Below the pieces are notes generated by a model. The model worked only from the letters and a program-made list of their open reading frames with translations, did no database searches and was not told the DNA's origin. This document shows, in pieces, positions 1 to 8,762 of a DNA stretch of 64,000 nt (position 1 is its first letter; each line of letters begins with the position of its first letter). The position numbers and the translations under genes were made by a program. Origin of the DNA: Clostridiales bacterium 1_7_47FAA (GTDB taxonomy: Bacteria; Bacillota; Clostridia; Lachnospirales; Lachnospiraceae); contig DS990264.1 in assembly GCA_000155435.1 (NCBI GenBank), positions 130,615 to 194,614 on the forward strand. The letters are read 5' to 3'.

Positions 1-818
1 GAAAAGGCCTTAGGGAAATGAACTGGAACCAGACCTGCGCCATGTGGAAGGAACGCTATCCCGTTGTCCTGCCTAAGCATTTTGAGCATGGGGATGAGGA
101 GCCGGCCAATGTATATGCATTTATTAAAGAAGTGAGCAGCCGTCTGAAGGAAGGCCAGATAACCGTGGTGGGCAATGGCTCTGCCTGTGTGGTGGGCGGA
201 CATGCATATGTGCTTAAGAAGGGACAGCGTTTCATTTCCAATTCAGCCATCGCGGCCATGGGATATGACCTGCCTGCAGCCATCGGGGCCTGGGCCGCAT
301 CCAGGAAGAACCAGTGCTACAGCATGGGAAGCGATAAGACCGGGGATGACCTGATACTGGTCACAGGGGACGGCAGCATTCAGATGAACATCCAGGAACT
401 TCAGACCATCATCCATCACAGGATGAATATAAAGATTTTCGTGATTAACAACGGCGGCTATCATTCCATCCGCCAGACCCAGAAGAACTTCTTTGGGGAG
501 CCGCTGGTGGGAATCGGTGTGGACAGCGGGGATTTAAGTTTCCCGTGCCTTGAGGAACTGGCCCATGCCTATGGATATCCATACAGGGCAGCCAGGCATA
601 ACAGCCAGCTGTCCCGGGCAGTGGAGGAGACGCTTAATCTGGAAGGACCGGTCATATGCGAGGTGTTTGTTTCCATGGACCAGAACTTTGAACCCAAATC
701 ATCTGCCAAGAGACTGCCGGATGGCACCATGGTATCCCCGCCCCTTGAAGATCTGTCCCCGTTTCTTCCGGAGGAGGAGATGGATGGGAATATGATTATC
801 CCAAGGATTAGGGAATGA
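1..818 (+). CDS. TPP-dependent acetolactate-synthase-like enzyme, C-terminal part
   Basis: The gene is cut by the left edge: the frame is open from base 3 through the first ATG at 18, so that ATG is probably internal. About 270 residues remain of a family usually near 550-600. The C-terminal TPP-binding motif is visible, GDGS at residues 117-120 (counted from the ATG at 18) and the paired Asn at 144-145, followed by a Gly-Gly. The C-terminal tail (DGTMVSPPLEDLSPFLPEEE) resembles acetolactate-synthase homologues of polysaccharide loci rather than IlvB. Such homologues (YerE type) add a two-carbon unit from pyruvate to a keto-sugar nucleotide. The following SDR and C-methyltransferase genes fit sugar-branch synthesis; the substrate is inferred, and a housekeeping acetolactate synthase is the alternative. 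Confidence 0.8.
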   Translation, partial: KGLREMNWNQTCAMWKERYPVVLPKHFEHGDEEPANVYAFIKEVSSRLKEGQITVVGNGSACVVGGHAYVLKKGQRFISNSAIAAMGYDLPAAIGAWAASRKNQCYSMGSDKTGDDLILVTGDGSIQMNIQELQTIIHHRMNIKIFVINNGGYHSIRQTQKNFFGEPLVGIGVDSGDLSFPCLEELAHAYGYPYRAARHNSQLSRAVEETLNLEGPVICEVFVSMDQNFEPKSSAKRLPDGTMVSPPLEDLSPFLPEEEMDGNMIIPRIRE

Positions 819-869
819 CAGGGATTAAGGGATTCCTGCCCGGAAAATTAACAACAGGAGTGAAGGATT

Positions 870-1925
870 ATGCGGATAGTGGTGACCGGAGCCACCAGTT
901 TCATCGGGCTGGCGGTTATAGAGGAATTGCTTCACGGCGGCCATGAAGTGCTTGCCGTGGTGCGCCCTGATTCACCGGGGAGGAAAAAGCTGGAAGGAAG
1001 GAAGGGAATCCATATCCTGGAGTGCGGGCTGGATTGTATCGGGAATCTGGCGGATTCCCCGGTCCTGGCGGATTCCCCGGTCCTGGCGGATTCCCCGGCC
1101 TTGGCAGATTCCCCGGCCCTGTCAGACTCCCCGGCCCTGTCAGACTCCCTGGCCCTGGCGGGCCGGACAGATGTGGCGGGCCGGATAGACGTGGCAGGCG
1201 GATCCAATCCTGTCAGGGGCGCGGACGCATGGCTTCACCTGGGCTGGGAAGGCGCAGGCAGCGCCAACCGCCAGAACCCCCAGCTTCAGGCCCGCAATAT
1301 CGGTTATGCCCTGGAAAGCCTGAGGACAGCGGCAGCCATCGGATGCACCAGGTTCCTGTTCAGCGGTTCCCAGGCCGAGTACGGTATCTATCGTACGGTC
1401 ATGAAAGAGGACGGCGCATGCAGTCCTGTGTCAGAGTATGGCAAGGATAAGCTTGAGGTGTGCAGGCGTGCTTCACAGGAAGCAGAGAGGCTGGGCATTA
1501 CCTATATCCATGCAAGGATTTTCAGCGTATATGGTCCCGGGGACCATCCCTGGTCCCTGGTTTCTACCTGTATCGATACGTTTCTAAAGGGCGGCCATAT
1601 GGAGATGGGCGCCTGTACCCAGATGTGGAACTTCCTGTATATAACGGATGCGGCCAGGGCTTTGGCAGGCCTTTTGCTTGCCAAAGCCCCCGCTGGCGTG
1701 TATAATGTGGCAGGGGAAGATACCAGGCCCTTAAAAGAATATATTGAAGAAATCCATGGTCTCTGTGGTGGAAAAGGCACGTATGAATATGGAAAGCGCC
1801 TGCCCAATGCAGAAGGGGTGGTGTCCCTGATGCCGGATATCAGCAAGCTTACAAGGGCGGCTGGTTTCAGGCAGGAAGTATCCTTCAGGGAAGGAATCAG
1901 GGAAATGCTTAAATTAAGGTATTAA
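870..1925 (+). CDS. Extended SDR NAD(P)-dependent epimerase/dehydratase with internal hexapeptide repeat
   Basis: This is a 351-residue extended SDR, probably acting on a nucleotide sugar. The Rossmann motif near residues 6-13 reads TGATSFIG, so the middle Gly of GxxGxxG is Ser. The catalytic YxxxK is Tyr190/Lys194 and the Ser region is residues 165-167. Residues 60-95 are six tandem LADSPV-like hexapeptides, followed by two AGR(T/I)DV units, inserted in a loop just before the GADAWLHLGW strand. The paralogue at 3081 lacks this insert, so the insert is probably dispensable. An AACAGGAG ribosome binding site lies before the ATG. It sits 51 bp after the TPP enzyme and 13 bp before the methyltransferase, so it is likely co-transcribed. 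Function as 4-keto reductase, epimerase or dehydratase cannot be decided. Confidence 0.85.
   Translation: MRIVVTGATSFIGLAVIEELLHGGHEVLAVVRPDSPGRKKLEGRKGIHILECGLDCIGNLADSPVLADSPVLADSPALADSPALSDSPALSDSLALAGRTDVAGRIDVAGGSNPVRGADAWLHLGWEGAGSANRQNPQLQARNIGYALESLRTAAAIGCTRFLFSGSQAEYGIYRTVMKEDGACSPVSEYGKDKLEVCRRASQEAERLGITYIHARIFSVYGPGDHPWSLVSTCIDTFLKGGHMEMGACTQMWNFLYITDAARALAGLLLAKAPAGVYNVAGEDTRPLKEYIEEIHGLCGGKGTYEYGKRLPNAEGVVSLMPDISKLTRAAGFRQEVSFREGIREMLKLRY
1047..1154 (+). repeat. Six tandem 18-bp units inside the SDR gene
   Basis: The unit is ctggcggattccccggtc and near variants, in register with codons (LADSPV, LADSPA, LSDSPA). Six copies run back to back with few substitutions, followed by two related 18-bp units coding AGRTDV and AGRIDV to about 1196. 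The near identity suggests recent slippage expansion. Confidence 0.95.
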
Positions 1926-1938
1926 AGGAGACAGACGT

Positions 1939-3072
1939 ATGAAACGATGCATTGCCTGCGGTGCCCCGTTATGGGAGACGCCGTTACTTACGTTAGATAA
2001 TATGCCGGCCTGTGCCCAGCATATGCCGGATGCCGAAGGGCTTGCGGATGACCAGGGGCTTACGCTGGATCTGTGCCAGTGTATGGGCTGCGGACTGGTT
2101 CAGTTTGACTGTGAACCCGTGGACTATTACAGGGATGTAATCCGGGCGGGCGGTTTTTCCAAAACCATGGTGGAACTGCGCAGATACCAGTACCGGAATC
2201 TGATACAGAATTATGATTTGGAAGGAAAGAAGTTCATCGAGGTGGGCTGCGGACAGGGAGAGTTCCTGAAAGTACTGTCGGAATTCCCGGTAGAGGCCCA
2301 TGGGATTGAACATGATGCCCGTCTGGTGGAGCTTGCCAGGGCCCAGGGACTGAATGTGACCCAGGGATTCACTGAGACAGAGGATACCCGGTTCCCGGGC
2401 GGTCTTTATGATGCGTTCCTGTCCTTTAATTTCCTGGAACACCAGCCGGATCCGGGAACCATGCTCCAGGCCATCTACCGCAACCTGGAGGATGACGCGG
2501 TAGGCCTGATTACGGTTCCAAGCTTTGAATATATCATGGACCACAGCAGTTATTACGAGCTGATCCGGGACCATATTGCATATTATACATTTGAAACCCT
2601 GACCCCTCTTCTGGAACGCAATGGGTTCCTGGTGGAAGAGTGTGAGGTCATTAACAGGGATACCCTGTCCGTGATTGTGAAAAAACGTCCGCAGATGGAT
2701 ACGGACAACCTGCTGGAATGCTATGTGAACCTCCGCAGGGAGATGGAGGGATACATGAAGTATCTGGAAGCATGGAATAAGAAGGTGGCCATATGGGGGG
2801 CCAGCCATCAGGGCTTCACCCTGGCCGCCACCACGAAGCTGGGGGAAAAGGCCCAGTATATCATAGATTCTGCGCCGTTTAAGCATGGTAAGTTTGCTCC
2901 ATCATCCCATCTTCCTATTGTGCCGCCGGATTACTTCACGGACCATCCGGTGGATGCCATCGTAATCACGGCCCCCGGCTATACGGATGAGATTGCGGCC
3001 AGTATACGGGAGAAGTTCGGCAGGAACGTGGAAGTCAGGGCCATGCGCTCCAACCATCTGGAGCTGATATAA
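1939..3072 (+). CDS. Sugar C-methyltransferase-like SAM methyltransferase with N-terminal zinc finger
   Basis: This 377-residue protein has the three-part build of NDP-sugar C-methyltransferases (TylC3/NovU type). An N-terminal zinc-binding segment uses Cys4/Cys7 and a second pair near Cys48/Cys51. A class I SAM fold follows with its glycine-rich motif EVGCGQGEF at about 101-109. A C-terminal domain (about 270-377, KKVAIWGASHQGF) resembles the family's C-terminal region. Family members methylate carbon 3 or 5 of 4-keto sugar nucleotides. It lies between two SDR genes in the same operon, 13 bp after the first, with AAAGGAG before the ATG. This supports a branched-sugar role; the actual substrate is unknown. 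Confidence 0.85.
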   Translation: MKRCIACGAPLWETPLLTLDNMPACAQHMPDAEGLADDQGLTLDLCQCMGCGLVQFDCEPVDYYRDVIRAGGFSKTMVELRRYQYRNLIQNYDLEGKKFIEVGCGQGEFLKVLSEFPVEAHGIEHDARLVELARAQGLNVTQGFTETEDTRFPGGLYDAFLSFNFLEHQPDPGTMLQAIYRNLEDDAVGLITVPSFEYIMDHSSYYELIRDHIAYYTFETLTPLLERNGFLVEECEVINRDTLSVIVKKRPQMDTDNLLECYVNLRREMEGYMKYLEAWNKKVAIWGASHQGFTLAATTKLGEKAQYIIDSAPFKHGKFAPSSHLPIVPPDYFTDHPVDAIVITAPGYTDEIAASIREKFGRNVEVRAMRSNHLELI

Positions 3073-3080
3073 GGATTTGG

Positions 3081-4409
3081 ATGGAATATGGAAATGCTAC
3101 AGGGAGGGCGGTGGATGTGATGCGGACAGATATTGGAGGACGGCCAGGCGATGAAGTGCAACCGGGTACCGAAGTACGGCCAGGCGATGAAGTGCAACCG
3201 TATACCGAAGTACGGCCAGGCGATGAAGTGCAACCGGGTACCGAAGTACGGCCAGGCGATGAAGTGCAACCGGGTACTGAAGTACGGCCAGGCGATGAAG
3301 TGCAACCGGGTACTGAAGTACTGCCGGAAGCTGAATTGCATCTGGAAACTGTAGTGCAAATGGATACAGGAGTACAGCCAGATGCGGAAGTGCAAACGGA
3401 TACGGGAGTACAGCCGGATGTGGAAGTGCAAACGGATGCGGGAATACAGCCGGTCGACATAACACAGCCGGACCCCTCTGGCGGGGTGGTTGTCATAACC
3501 GGCGCCACTGGATTTATCGGAAGCAACCTGGCCAGGGTATTCCTGGAGCACGGCTCGGTTGTTTACGCCCTGGTGCGCCCTGGTTCTAAGAACAGGACTG
3601 CGCTTCCTGTACATGAAAACCTTAAAGTTGTGGACTGCGGCCTGGAGCACGTGGAGGACTGCATACCTGTCATTGGACATGCAGATGCATTTTTCCATCT
3701 TGCCTGGGGCGGGGTGAACCGGGAAGAAATTGACTCGCCGCAAGTACAGGCCCGTAACGTGGCAGGTTCCCTGGAATGTGTGCGCACGGCAGCCAGGCTG
3801 GGGTGCGGCATTTTCATGGATGCCGGTTCCAGGGTGGAATATGGGGCCGTGGACGGAATGATGCAGGAAGATGTGGAATGTCATCCCATTAACCAGTACG
3901 GCAAGGCCAAATGGGAATTCTATCAGAAGGCCGCCCCTCTTTGCAGGGAACTGGGGCTTAATTATTTCCATCTGCGGTTTTTCAGTGTGTATGGTTACGG
4001 GGACCATCCATGGTCCATCATCTCCACATTGGTCCGGGATCTGAGGCAGGATAAAAAGGTATCCTTAAGCGCCTGCCGCCATCAGTGGAATTTTATGTAT
4101 ATTGAGGACGCGGTACAGGCAGTATATGAGTTATACAGGCATGGAAGGGCGGATGGAGCGCCTTACAGCCATATTGTGAACATCGCGGGTTCGGATACAA
4201 GGCCCCTGCGCTCCTTTGTGGAGGAAATCCATGAGATTGCCGGGGGCAGAGGCGAACTGGAGTATGGCACATTTGTCCAGGCCAAGGAAGGCGCGCTTTC
4301 CATACGGCCGGACATCACCAGGCTTTGCAGGCTGACCTGCGGTGACTGGAAGGAACGGTATACCTTCCGCCGGGGCATTGAAGAGACTATAGAGAAAGAA
4401 GAAGCGTAG
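3081..4409 (+). CDS. Extended SDR epimerase/dehydratase with long repetitive N-terminal extension
   Basis: This 442-residue protein is a paralogue of the SDR at 870. Its enzymatic part starts only near residue 136, with an intact TGATGFIG Rossmann motif and a downstream NQYGKAK (YxxxK) active site. Residues 21-80 are five near-identical 12-residue units (RPGDEVQPGTEV type), and 81-130 are degraded versions of the same unit. The extension is acidic, with Pro, Gly and Val in a fixed rhythm, and looks disordered. The ATG at 3081 is the only plausible early start and has a weak ribosome binding site (TAAGGAT). A start inside the extension would need an unsupported GTG. It lies 8 bp after the methyltransferase and 6 bp before the next gene. 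It is probably a nucleotide-sugar enzyme; the repeat role is unknown. Confidence 0.82.
   Translation: MEYGNATGRAVDVMRTDIGGRPGDEVQPGTEVRPGDEVQPYTEVRPGDEVQPGTEVRPGDEVQPGTEVRPGDEVQPGTEVLPEAELHLETVVQMDTGVQPDAEVQTDTGVQPDVEVQTDAGIQPVDITQPDPSGGVVVITGATGFIGSNLARVFLEHGSVVYALVRPGSKNRTALPVHENLKVVDCGLEHVEDCIPVIGHADAFFHLAWGGVNREEIDSPQVQARNVAGSLECVRTAARLGCGIFMDAGSRVEYGAVDGMMQEDVECHPINQYGKAKWEFYQKAAPLCRELGLNYFHLRFFSVYGYGDHPWSIISTLVRDLRQDKKVSLSACRHQWNFMYIEDAVQAVYELYRHGRADGAPYSHIVNIAGSDTRPLRSFVEEIHEIAGGRGELEYGTFVQAKEGALSIRPDITRLCRLTCGDWKERYTFRRGIEETIEKEEA
3141..3320 (+). repeat. Five tandem 36-bp units at the start of the second SDR gene
   Basis: Each unit begins cggccaggcgatgaag and encodes 12 residues. Units at 3141, 3177, 3213, 3249 and 3285 differ at only a few positions. 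Decayed relatives continue to about 3460. The unit length is a multiple of three, so changes in copy number keep the frame. Confidence 0.95.
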
Positions 4410-4415
4410 AAAGAC

Positions 4416-5423
4416 ATGAAGAAAATCAGCGTATTGATTCCCTGTTATAATGAAGCGGAGAATGTAGGTCCTATCAGTAAGGCAGTGACGGACATCATGG
4501 AACGTGAGCTGCCCCAGTATGATTATGAACTGGTATTTATTGATAATGATTCCACGGATGGGACAAGGGATATCCTCCGGGATTTGTGTTCGGCCAATCC
4601 AAGGATTAAGGCGATTCTCAATGCACGTAATTTCGGACAGTTCAACTCGCCGTATTATGGAATGCTTCAGATGACAGGCGACTGCGTCATTGAAATGGTG
4701 GCAGATTTCCAGGACCCGGTGGATATGATTCCAAAGTATGTCCACGAATGGGAAAAGGGCTATAAGATTGTTATCGGCATCAAGACCAGCAGCAAAGAGA
4801 ACCGTATGATGTACTGGCTCAGAAGCTGTTATTATAAGACAATCAAAAAACTGTCGGATGTGGAGCAGATTGAACATTTTACAGGCTCAGGGCTTTATGA
4901 CAGGGAATTCATCGAGGTATTGAGGAATCTGGATGACCCCACACCGTTCCTTCGCGGTATTGTGGCGGAACTGGGATACAGGCGCAAGGAAATCCCTTAT
5001 GAGCAGCCCAAACGCCGGGCAGGCAAGACCCATAATAACTTTTACCGCCTGTATGACGCGGCCATGCTCAGCGTTACTTCCTATACAAAGGCGGGTCTGC
5101 GCCTGGCAACCATATTCGGAAGCATCTGCGCTGTCATAAGCATGCTGGTGGCCCTGGTATACCTGGTGATGAAACTCATTTGGTGGGACCGCTTCCCTGC
5201 AGGCATGGCGCCCATGCTGATTGGGATGCTGTTCCTGGGTTCCGTACAGCTGTTTTTCATTGGATTTTTAGGCGAATACATCATGAGCATTAACCAGAGG
5301 GTGATGAAGCGCCCGCTGGTCATTGAGGAAGAGCGGATTAATTTTGACAAAGAGGTTAGCGGCGAACAAGGTAAAGGCAAAGAAGGTAAAGGCAAAGAAG
5401 ATAAGGGTGGTGCAGAAGCATGA
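4416..5423 (+). CDS. GT2 polyprenyl-phosphate glycosyltransferase, DPM1/GtrB-like
   Basis: This 335-residue membrane enzyme begins with the GT-A nucleotide-binding strand ISVLIPCYNEAENVG, and carries the FIDNDSTDGT and VADFQDP acidic motifs. Two hydrophobic helices follow (about 235-258 and 268-295), giving the GtrB/DPM1 arrangement. Family members transfer a hexose from UDP- or GDP-sugar to polyprenyl phosphate on the cytoplasmic face. The C-terminal tail is a Lys/Gly/Glu repeat (GKGKE, about 15 bp repeated near 5369-5401), a fourth small repeat in this locus. The gene starts 6 bp after the SDR and overlaps the next gene by 4 bp (ATGA), indicating translational coupling. Confidence 0.88.
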   Translation: MKKISVLIPCYNEAENVGPISKAVTDIMERELPQYDYELVFIDNDSTDGTRDILRDLCSANPRIKAILNARNFGQFNSPYYGMLQMTGDCVIEMVADFQDPVDMIPKYVHEWEKGYKIVIGIKTSSKENRMMYWLRSCYYKTIKKLSDVEQIEHFTGSGLYDREFIEVLRNLDDPTPFLRGIVAELGYRRKEIPYEQPKRRAGKTHNNFYRLYDAAMLSVTSYTKAGLRLATIFGSICAVISMLVALVYLVMKLIWWDRFPAGMAPMLIGMLFLGSVQLFFIGFLGEYIMSINQRVMKRPLVIEEERINFDKEVSGEQGKGKEGKGKEDKGGAEA

Positions 5424-7633
5424 AGTATAAGATAGATGTTGTGCGCATCAGGGAGAATTCCATCACATTGAACGGATGGGCCATCGGTAAATCCCCTGAA
5501 AGCCGCGCTACCTTCCGGGTGGAGGATGAGAAGCGCCAGCCGGTCAAATTTAAACATGTTTCCACCCGAAGGGATGATGTTAGCCAGATATATTATAAGG
5601 CTGTCCACGACCGGGAGTTTGGTTTTGATATCCAGTTCCCCTATGAGCGGGGGAAAAGCTACTACCTGCTCATACGGTGCGAGGGGAAGCAGGCCAGGAT
5701 TAAGTTCAATGAGGAGCTGATTGCGAAGCGGGCCAGCGTGGCACATAAGCGGATGGAGAAGATAAAGGACCTCATGAACATGGAGACAGTCCATGTGGCC
5801 ATGGATTTCTGGAAGGAACACGGCCTTAAGGCGCTGGTGCTCAAGTCAAAGCACAAACTGCAGGGCATTGACAATGACTATGATTACAGCGAGTGGTATG
5901 ACCTTACCAGGCCCACGGATGAGGAGCTGGCGGCCCAGCGCCAGAAGATATTTGATTTTGAACCCCTGCTGTCCGTGGTGATTCCCGCTTATAAGACGCC
6001 GGAGCGCTATCTCAGGGAAATGCTGGATTCCATTGTGGACCAGACGTACACTAACTGGGAGATATGCATTGCGGACGGCAGTCCCAGGGGGCAGGGCCTG
6101 GAGCGTGTCCTTAAGAAATACGCGGACAGGGATAAGCGCATCCGCTATGAAATCCTGGGGAGCAACCGGGGGATTGCGGGCAATACCAATGCGGCCTTGG
6201 ATATGGCCCGGGGGGATTTCGTGATCCTGGCGGATCATGACGACACCCTTCCTTCCCATGCTTTTTATGAGGTGGTGAAGGCCATTAATGAACATCCTGG
6301 CTGTGAGGTCATTTACTCGGATGAGGACAAGCTGGACATGGATGGGAAGGCCCTCTTTGACCCCCATTTCAAGCCGGATTTTAACCGTGACCTGCTTACC
6401 AGCGTCAACTATATCTGCCACCTCTTTGTGGTGAGGAAGGATCTGCTTGGGACGGTTGGTGGATTCCGCCAGGAGTTTGACGGGGCCCAGGATTATGATT
6501 TCATATTCCGTTGTACGGAAGCGGCTGGGGAAGTTTACCATATTCCCAAGGTGCTGTATCACTGGAGATGCCATCAGGATTCCACCGCCAGCAATCCGGA
6601 GAGCAAGATGTATGCCTTTGAGGCCGGTTCCAGGGCCATCATGGCCCACTATGAGCGCATGGGAATCCAGGCGGAGCGGGTGGAAAAGGGAGTGGACTAC
6701 GGCATTTACCATACGGTATTCAAGCTTCAGTCACAGCCCCTTGTATCCGTTATCATCCCCAATAAGGACCACGCGGGGGACCTGGATGTGTGCGTTAAGT
6801 CGCTGATGGAAAAGTCCTTCTACCAGAACCTGGAATTTATTGTGGTGGAAAATAACAGCACGGAAAAGGAAACCTTTGATTATTACGGGAAAATGCAGGC
6901 AATGCACAGCAATTTCCATGTGGTGACATGGGAAAAGGGCTTTAATTATTCCGCCATCAATAACTTTGGGGCAGGTTTTGCAAAGGGAGAGTACCTTCTC
7001 CTTCTGAATAATGATACAGAGCTTATAAACCCGGACAGCATCCAGGAAATGCTGGGATTCTGCCAGCGGGAGGACGTGGGGATTGCAGGGGCCAGGCTTC
7101 TGTATGCGGATGACACCATCCAGCATGCCGGTGTCGTGATTGGATTCGGCGGCATTGCAGGACACACGTTCATCGGTCTTCACAAGGCGGAAAACAGTTA
7201 TTTCCACAGGGCCATGTGCGCCCAGGACTACAGCGCGGTGACCGCTGCATGCCTGATGACGAAAAAGTCCGTGTTCGACGCGGTGGGCGGCTTGAGTGAA
7301 GAACTGGCAGTGGCATTTAATGACATCGATTACTGCATGAAAGTGAGAGCCCTGGGGAAACTGGTAGTATATGCGCCCTATGCATGCTTCTACCATTATG
7401 AATCCAAGTCCAGGGGCCTGGAAGATACGCCTGAGAAGGTGAAACGGTTTAACCGGGAAGTTGCTATTTTCATTAAAAAGTGGCCGGATATCATCGTGAA
7501 GGGGGACCCCTATTATAATCCCAACCTGACCCTGCGCAAATCCAACTTTGCCCTCAGGGACCTGCTGAAGGAAAAGATAGGGGAACCGTACGACCTTAAG
7601 ATTTATGAGCAGTTTGCTCCGGAGGATAAGTAG
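5420..7633 (+). CDS. Large glycosyltransferase with two GT2 domains
   Basis: This 737-residue protein has an N-terminal region of about 180 residues without a recognised fold. A first GT2 domain starts near residue 188 (LLSVVIPAYKTPERYL) with an ADHDD metal-binding motif. A second starts near 438 (LVSVIIPNKDH) with LLNNDTE and a C-terminal NDIDYCMKV segment. Two-domain GT2 proteins of this kind often build a disaccharide repeat or add two sugars in surface glycan synthesis. It overlaps the previous gene by 4 bp. No membrane segments are obvious. The acceptor and the sugars are unknown. Confidence 0.88.
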   Translation: MKYKIDVVRIRENSITLNGWAIGKSPESRATFRVEDEKRQPVKFKHVSTRRDDVSQIYYKAVHDREFGFDIQFPYERGKSYYLLIRCEGKQARIKFNEELIAKRASVAHKRMEKIKDLMNMETVHVAMDFWKEHGLKALVLKSKHKLQGIDNDYDYSEWYDLTRPTDEELAAQRQKIFDFEPLLSVVIPAYKTPERYLREMLDSIVDQTYTNWEICIADGSPRGQGLERVLKKYADRDKRIRYEILGSNRGIAGNTNAALDMARGDFVILADHDDTLPSHAFYEVVKAINEHPGCEVIYSDEDKLDMDGKALFDPHFKPDFNRDLLTSVNYICHLFVVRKDLLGTVGGFRQEFDGAQDYDFIFRCTEAAGEVYHIPKVLYHWRCHQDSTASNPESKMYAFEAGSRAIMAHYERMGIQAERVEKGVDYGIYHTVFKLQSQPLVSVIIPNKDHAGDLDVCVKSLMEKSFYQNLEFIVVENNSTEKETFDYYGKMQAMHSNFHVVTWEKGFNYSAINNFGAGFAKGEYLLLLNNDTELINPDSIQEMLGFCQREDVGIAGARLLYADDTIQHAGVVIGFGGIAGHTFIGLHKAENSYFHRAMCAQDYSAVTAACLMTKKSVFDAVGGLSEELAVAFNDIDYCMKVRALGKLVVYAPYACFYHYESKSRGLEDTPEKVKRFNREVAIFIKKWPDIIVKGDPYYNPNLTLRKSNFALRDLLKEKIGEPYDLKIYEQFAPEDK

Positions 7634-7640
7634 AGTTTAC

Positions 7641-8651
7641 ATGAGTGACACCAGAAATAACCCTAAGGGTAACCATAAGAAGGTGACCATTGTCATCCCT
7701 AATTACAACGGGCTGGCTTTCATGGAGCCGTGTTTTAAGGCGCTGGAGCTTCAGATATGCAGGGATTTCCAGGTCCTGGTTGTGGACAACGGTTCCACGG
7801 ACGGAAGTGTGGAGTGGCTTAAGGAACATGATATACCTTCCATTTTCCTGGACAGCAACACCGGGTTTTCCGGTGCCGTGAACCGTGGGATCCGTGCGTC
7901 TTCCACCCCTTATGTCATACTTTTGAACAATGATACGGAACCGGACTGCCACTATGTGGGGGAAATGATTAAGGCCATTGAGCTTTCCCCTAAGATATTT
8001 TCCGTCAGCTGTAAAATGATACAGCTGTATCACAAGGAACTGATGGATGACGCAGGTGACATGTACAGCCTGCTTGGCTGGGCATACCAGAGGGGCGTGG
8101 GACGCCCTTCCTCCGGTTATAACAAGGCGTGCCGCATCTTTTCCGCCTGTGCGGGCGCGGCCATCTACCGCAGGGAAGTATTCGGGGAGATAGGATATTT
8201 TGATGAGATGCATTTTGCTTATCTGGAGGATCTGGATGTGGGATACCGGGCCAGGATTGCGGGATATGACAACATCTACTGCCCGTCCGCCGTGGTCTTT
8301 CATGTGGGGAGCGGCACCAGCGGTTCCAAGTATAATTCATTCAAGGTCCGCCTTGCTGCCCGCAACAATGTATACCTGAATTATAAGAACATGCCAGCGG
8401 TCCAGCTGGCCGTGAACCTGGTGCCCATCCTGGTGGGAGTGGGGCTTAAGTATATGTTCTTCAGGAAACGGGGCTTTGCCAGGGACTATGTGGATGGCCT
8501 GATGGAGGGCATTGCAACTGCGGGGAAATGCAGGAAGGTGCCATACCGTCCCCAGAATCTGGGAAATTATCTGGCCATAGAATGGGAATTGTTTACAGGC
8601 ACCCTGATTTATATTTATGAGTTCACGGCCAGGCAGCTGGCCAAATTATGA
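7641..8651 (+). CDS. GT2 rhamnosyltransferase-like glycosyltransferase
   Basis: The protein has 336 residues from the ATG at 7641. An earlier in-frame ATG at 7605 would overlap the previous gene by 29 bp; I prefer 7641, although GGAGG at 7621 is about 15 bases away. The GT-A core is clear: TIVIPNYNG, VVDNGSTDGS, ILLNNDTEPD, then the FAYLEDLDVGYR segment typical of WbbL-type transferases. A hydrophobic stretch lies near residues 260-280 and may bring it to the membrane. It is probably one of three enzymes building a repeat unit on the lipid carrier primed by the enzyme encoded next. Donor and linkage cannot be read from sequence. Confidence 0.87.
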   Translation: MSDTRNNPKGNHKKVTIVIPNYNGLAFMEPCFKALELQICRDFQVLVVDNGSTDGSVEWLKEHDIPSIFLDSNTGFSGAVNRGIRASSTPYVILLNNDTEPDCHYVGEMIKAIELSPKIFSVSCKMIQLYHKELMDDAGDMYSLLGWAYQRGVGRPSSGYNKACRIFSACAGAAIYRREVFGEIGYFDEMHFAYLEDLDVGYRARIAGYDNIYCPSAVVFHVGSGTSGSKYNSFKVRLAARNNVYLNYKNMPAVQLAVNLVPILVGVGLKYMFFRKRGFARDYVDGLMEGIATAGKCRKVPYRPQNLGNYLAIEWELFTGTLIYIYEFTARQLAKL

Positions 8652-8762
8652 AGTTTTTCGAAATTAAGAGAAATGTTATAGAATAATGCCGTTTTATCAT
8701 GTATAATAACAACGATATTTACGGTATTAAGGGGAATCCCTGAGAAACCAAGGTGATATACA

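Noticed and set aside
1047-1154. Possible CRISPR-like array
   Set aside because: The units are directly adjacent without unique spacers and lie in frame inside a gene. The same holds for 3141-3320 and 10535-10957.
2979-4007. Minus-strand open frames opposite the second SDR gene (also 3035-3526 and 3097-3465)
   Set aside because: They are generated by the 36-bp repeat being open in several frames. The SDR frame has conserved motifs.
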